Of a stretch of 7,370 bases of DNA, positions 6,054 to 7,370 are shown in pieces. Source of the stretch: Terriglobia bacterium (GTDB lineage Bacteria > Acidobacteriota > Terriglobia > UBA7540); contig JASHTR010000324.1 of NCBI GenBank assembly GCA_030040455.1, forward strand, positions 1-7,370. Direction: 5' to 3'. The translations under genes were made by a program, and so were the position numbers. Within the stretch, counting starts at the first letter, position 1. Every line of letters begins with the position of its first letter. The notes beneath the pieces are model-generated. The model did not search any database and was not told where the DNA came from. It saw only the letters and a program-made list of their open reading frames with translations.

Positions 6054-6776
6054 GTGGCCAGACTTACGCGCAAGGAATTGAAGCAGGATCCTTTTCTCTC
6101 CGTCTACTATGACGACTTCGTGGAGTTTGCCGAAAAGCATCACCAAAAAATAATTGGCGTGGTAATTGTGGCCGTTCTGGCTTTTTTGGTGGTGACGGTA
6201 TGGAAACGTCACGAGAGGGCTGCCGAATTGAATGCCAATGCCCTGCTCGGTACGGCCCTTAGCACGTTCAATGCTTACGTTGGTGCCGCGCCGCCGGATG
6301 CCCTGGGCCCGGAAGCGCAGACGTTTCCGAGCACAGAGGATAAGTATAAAGCGGCGCTCCAGCAATTCAGCGAGGTGATCGTCAAGTATCCCCGGCAGAA
6401 AGCTGCTGAGATCGCTCTTTACCACATTGGAATCTGCCAGGCGCAGCTTGGCCAGCAAGCTTTGGCGATTGACACTCTCCGGAAGGCAGCTAACGCTTCA
6501 GACCCTGAGTTTGCTTCCCTGTCCAAGTTTGCTCTTGCGGATGAGCTTGCGCGCACTGGCCATTTGGATGAGGCAGCGCAGATTTTCCGCGAGCTTGCCG
6601 CGCATCCAGTTCAGTCCGTTCCTGCGGCAACGGCATGGCTGGCGCTGGCCGCCGCTGAACGGGCGTCCAACCCTGCCGAGGCTCGCCAGATTTACCAGCG
6701 CCTGACCCGGCAGGCGGGCTCGGATACCTACCTTGAAGAGGCTGCCCAACAGCAGCTTGACGATCTGCCAAAATAA
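6054..6776 (+). CDS. Membrane-anchored TPR protein, YfgM-like
   Basis: 240 residues. The short cytoplasmic N-terminus MARLTRKELKQDPFLSVYYD and a charged helix (about 21-32) lead to one membrane segment, roughly residues 33-50 (IIGVVIVAVLAFLVVTVW), flanked by Lys on one side and KRHER on the other. The rest, presumably periplasmic, is Ala-rich helical repeat: TPR-like pairs at about 98-147 (YKAALQQFSEVIVKYP, then ALYHIGICQAQLGQQALAI) and about 155-218 (ALADELARTGHLDEAAQIF, then AWLALAAAERASNPAEARQI). This layout matches the TPR_21/YfgM-like family, whose Escherichia coli member is an ancillary SecYEG-associated protein that helps periplasmic chaperones. The residues 81-97 linker is Pro-rich. 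The GTG start is set by AGGTGG just upstream. Its stop lies four bases before the ETF-QO start, so the two are probably cotranscribed, though no shared function is obvious. The precise role here is unknown. Confidence 0.88.
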   Translation: MARLTRKELKQDPFLSVYYDDFVEFAEKHHQKIIGVVIVAVLAFLVVTVWKRHERAAELNANALLGTALSTFNAYVGAAPPDALGPEAQTFPSTEDKYKAALQQFSEVIVKYPRQKAAEIALYHIGICQAQLGQQALAIDTLRKAANASDPEFASLSKFALADELARTGHLDEAAQIFRELAAHPVQSVPAATAWLALAAAERASNPAEARQIYQRLTRQAGSDTYLEEAAQQQLDDLPK

Positions 6777-6780
6777 AAGC

Positions 6781-7370
6781 GTGCATGAACGCGAAACGCT
6801 TGAAACCGATATCTTGATCGTCGGCGCCGGCCCCGCCGGGCTTAGTTGTGCCCTGCGTCTCGCTGCTCTTTCGAAAGAGCAGCAACAAAACCGCTCCCAA
6901 TTGACTCCCGAAAACGTTTTTGTCCTTGAAAAGGCCGCCCAGATCGGCGCTCATTCGCTATCCGGGGCCGTTCTCGACCCGCGCGCGCTCCGCGAGCTGA
7001 TCCCGGATTTCCAGACTCAGGCGGCACCGCTCGAATCACCCGTTACGGCCGATGCCGTCTTTTACTTCACGCGCCGCAGACAATTCAAATTCCCTATCGT
7101 TCCGCCTTTCCTGCGCAATCACGGCAACTATATTGTTTCGTTAAATCAGCTCGTGCGCTGGCTGGGGCATCGTGCCGAGCGCGAAGGTATCAGCCTTTTT
7201 CCAGGCTTTTCGGGCATGGAAGTTCTCTACGAAGGCGAGCGCGTGGCCGGCGTGCGCGTGGGCAGCAAGGGCATTGATCGCCAGGACCATCGCAAGGCCA
7301 ATTTCCAGGCGGGATATGATCTGCGCGCCAAGATCACCATTTTCGCAGAAGGGCCTCGCGGCTCGCTCAC
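6781..7370 (+). CDS. Electron transfer flavoprotein:ubiquinone oxidoreductase (ETF-QO), N-terminal part
   Basis: The first 196 residues are present; the family is usually about 550 long, so the quinone-binding and 4Fe-4S parts lie beyond the right edge. ETF-QO takes electrons from reduced electron transfer flavoprotein (fed by acyl-CoA dehydrogenases of beta-oxidation and some amino-acid dehydrogenases) and passes them through FAD and a 4Fe-4S cluster to membrane quinone. Seen here: the FAD dinucleotide motif DILIVGAGPAGLSCALRL (10-27), the family signatures VLEKAAQIGAHSLSGAVLDP (48-67), ELIPDF (72-77), LRNHGNYIVSLNQLVRWL (111-128), a PGF segment (141-143) and FAEGPRGSL at the edge (188-196). 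A polar stretch SKEQQQNRSQLTPEN (31-45) sits between the first helix and second strand, where the family varies. The start is GTG at 6781, four bases after the TPR stop; the nearby ATG at 6785 is in another frame and stops after ten codons. The Shine-Dalgarno is weak, suggesting coupling to the upstream gene. Confidence 0.93.
   Translation, partial: MHERETLETDILIVGAGPAGLSCALRLAALSKEQQQNRSQLTPENVFVLEKAAQIGAHSLSGAVLDPRALRELIPDFQTQAAPLESPVTADAVFYFTRRRQFKFPIVPPFLRNHGNYIVSLNQLVRWLGHRAEREGISLFPGFSGMEVLYEGERVAGVRVGSKGIDRQDHRKANFQAGYDLRAKITIFAEGPRGSL

Noticed and set aside
6785..6817. ATG as a start for the ETF-QO gene
   Set aside because: It is in another frame and meets a stop after ten codons; only the GTG at 6781 leads directly into the FAD motif.

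Overview
The window looks like chromosomal DNA of a moderately GC-rich Gram-negative bacterium, most likely an acidobacterium. That is an inference from protein style, chiefly the N-terminus of the TPR membrane protein and the ACP/acyl-AMP ligase/acyltransferase fusion. No phylogenetic marker is present. There are no RNA genes, CRISPR arrays, insertion sequences or phage genes, and no gene-free stretch longer than 300 bases. The largest gap, 5777-6053, holds a hairpin that could be a terminator and a likely promoter.

Left part (1-4800, minus strand): a lipid-assembly operon read right to left. A sigma70-like promoter (4773-4800) leads into a fatty acyl reductase (FAR) with an extended-SDR fold, which starts at TTG behind a strong Shine-Dalgarno. 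A 112-bp gap filled by a nested inverted repeat (3057-3154) follows. Next is a 948-residue fusion of an acyl carrier protein, a fatty acyl-AMP ligase-like domain and a PlsC/LPLAT-like acyltransferase domain. Six bases after its stop, and in the same reading frame, begins a PlsY-type glycerol-3-phosphate acyltransferase that runs off the left edge. Together these could activate a fatty acid, load it on the built-in ACP, reduce it to an alcohol or aldehyde, and place acyl or alkyl chains on glycerol phosphate. The same set of domains recalls the single multidomain ElbD protein of myxobacterial ether-lipid synthesis, here split over two genes. The acyltransferase domain lacks the catalytic histidine of the HX4D motif (Arg770), and the ACP has GSL where DSL is usual.

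Middle (4874-5776, plus strand): a divergently transcribed zinc-dependent histone-deacetylase-family hydrolase of class IV (HDAC11-like) type with all expected metal and catalytic residues.

Right part (6054-7370, plus strand): a probable two-gene unit. It contains a membrane-anchored TPR/YfgM-like protein (GTG start) and, four bases after its stop, the N-terminal third of an electron-transfer-flavoprotein:ubiquinone oxidoreductase, which links fatty-acid beta-oxidation to the quinone pool and continues past the right edge. Lipid metabolism is thus a theme on both sides of the window.
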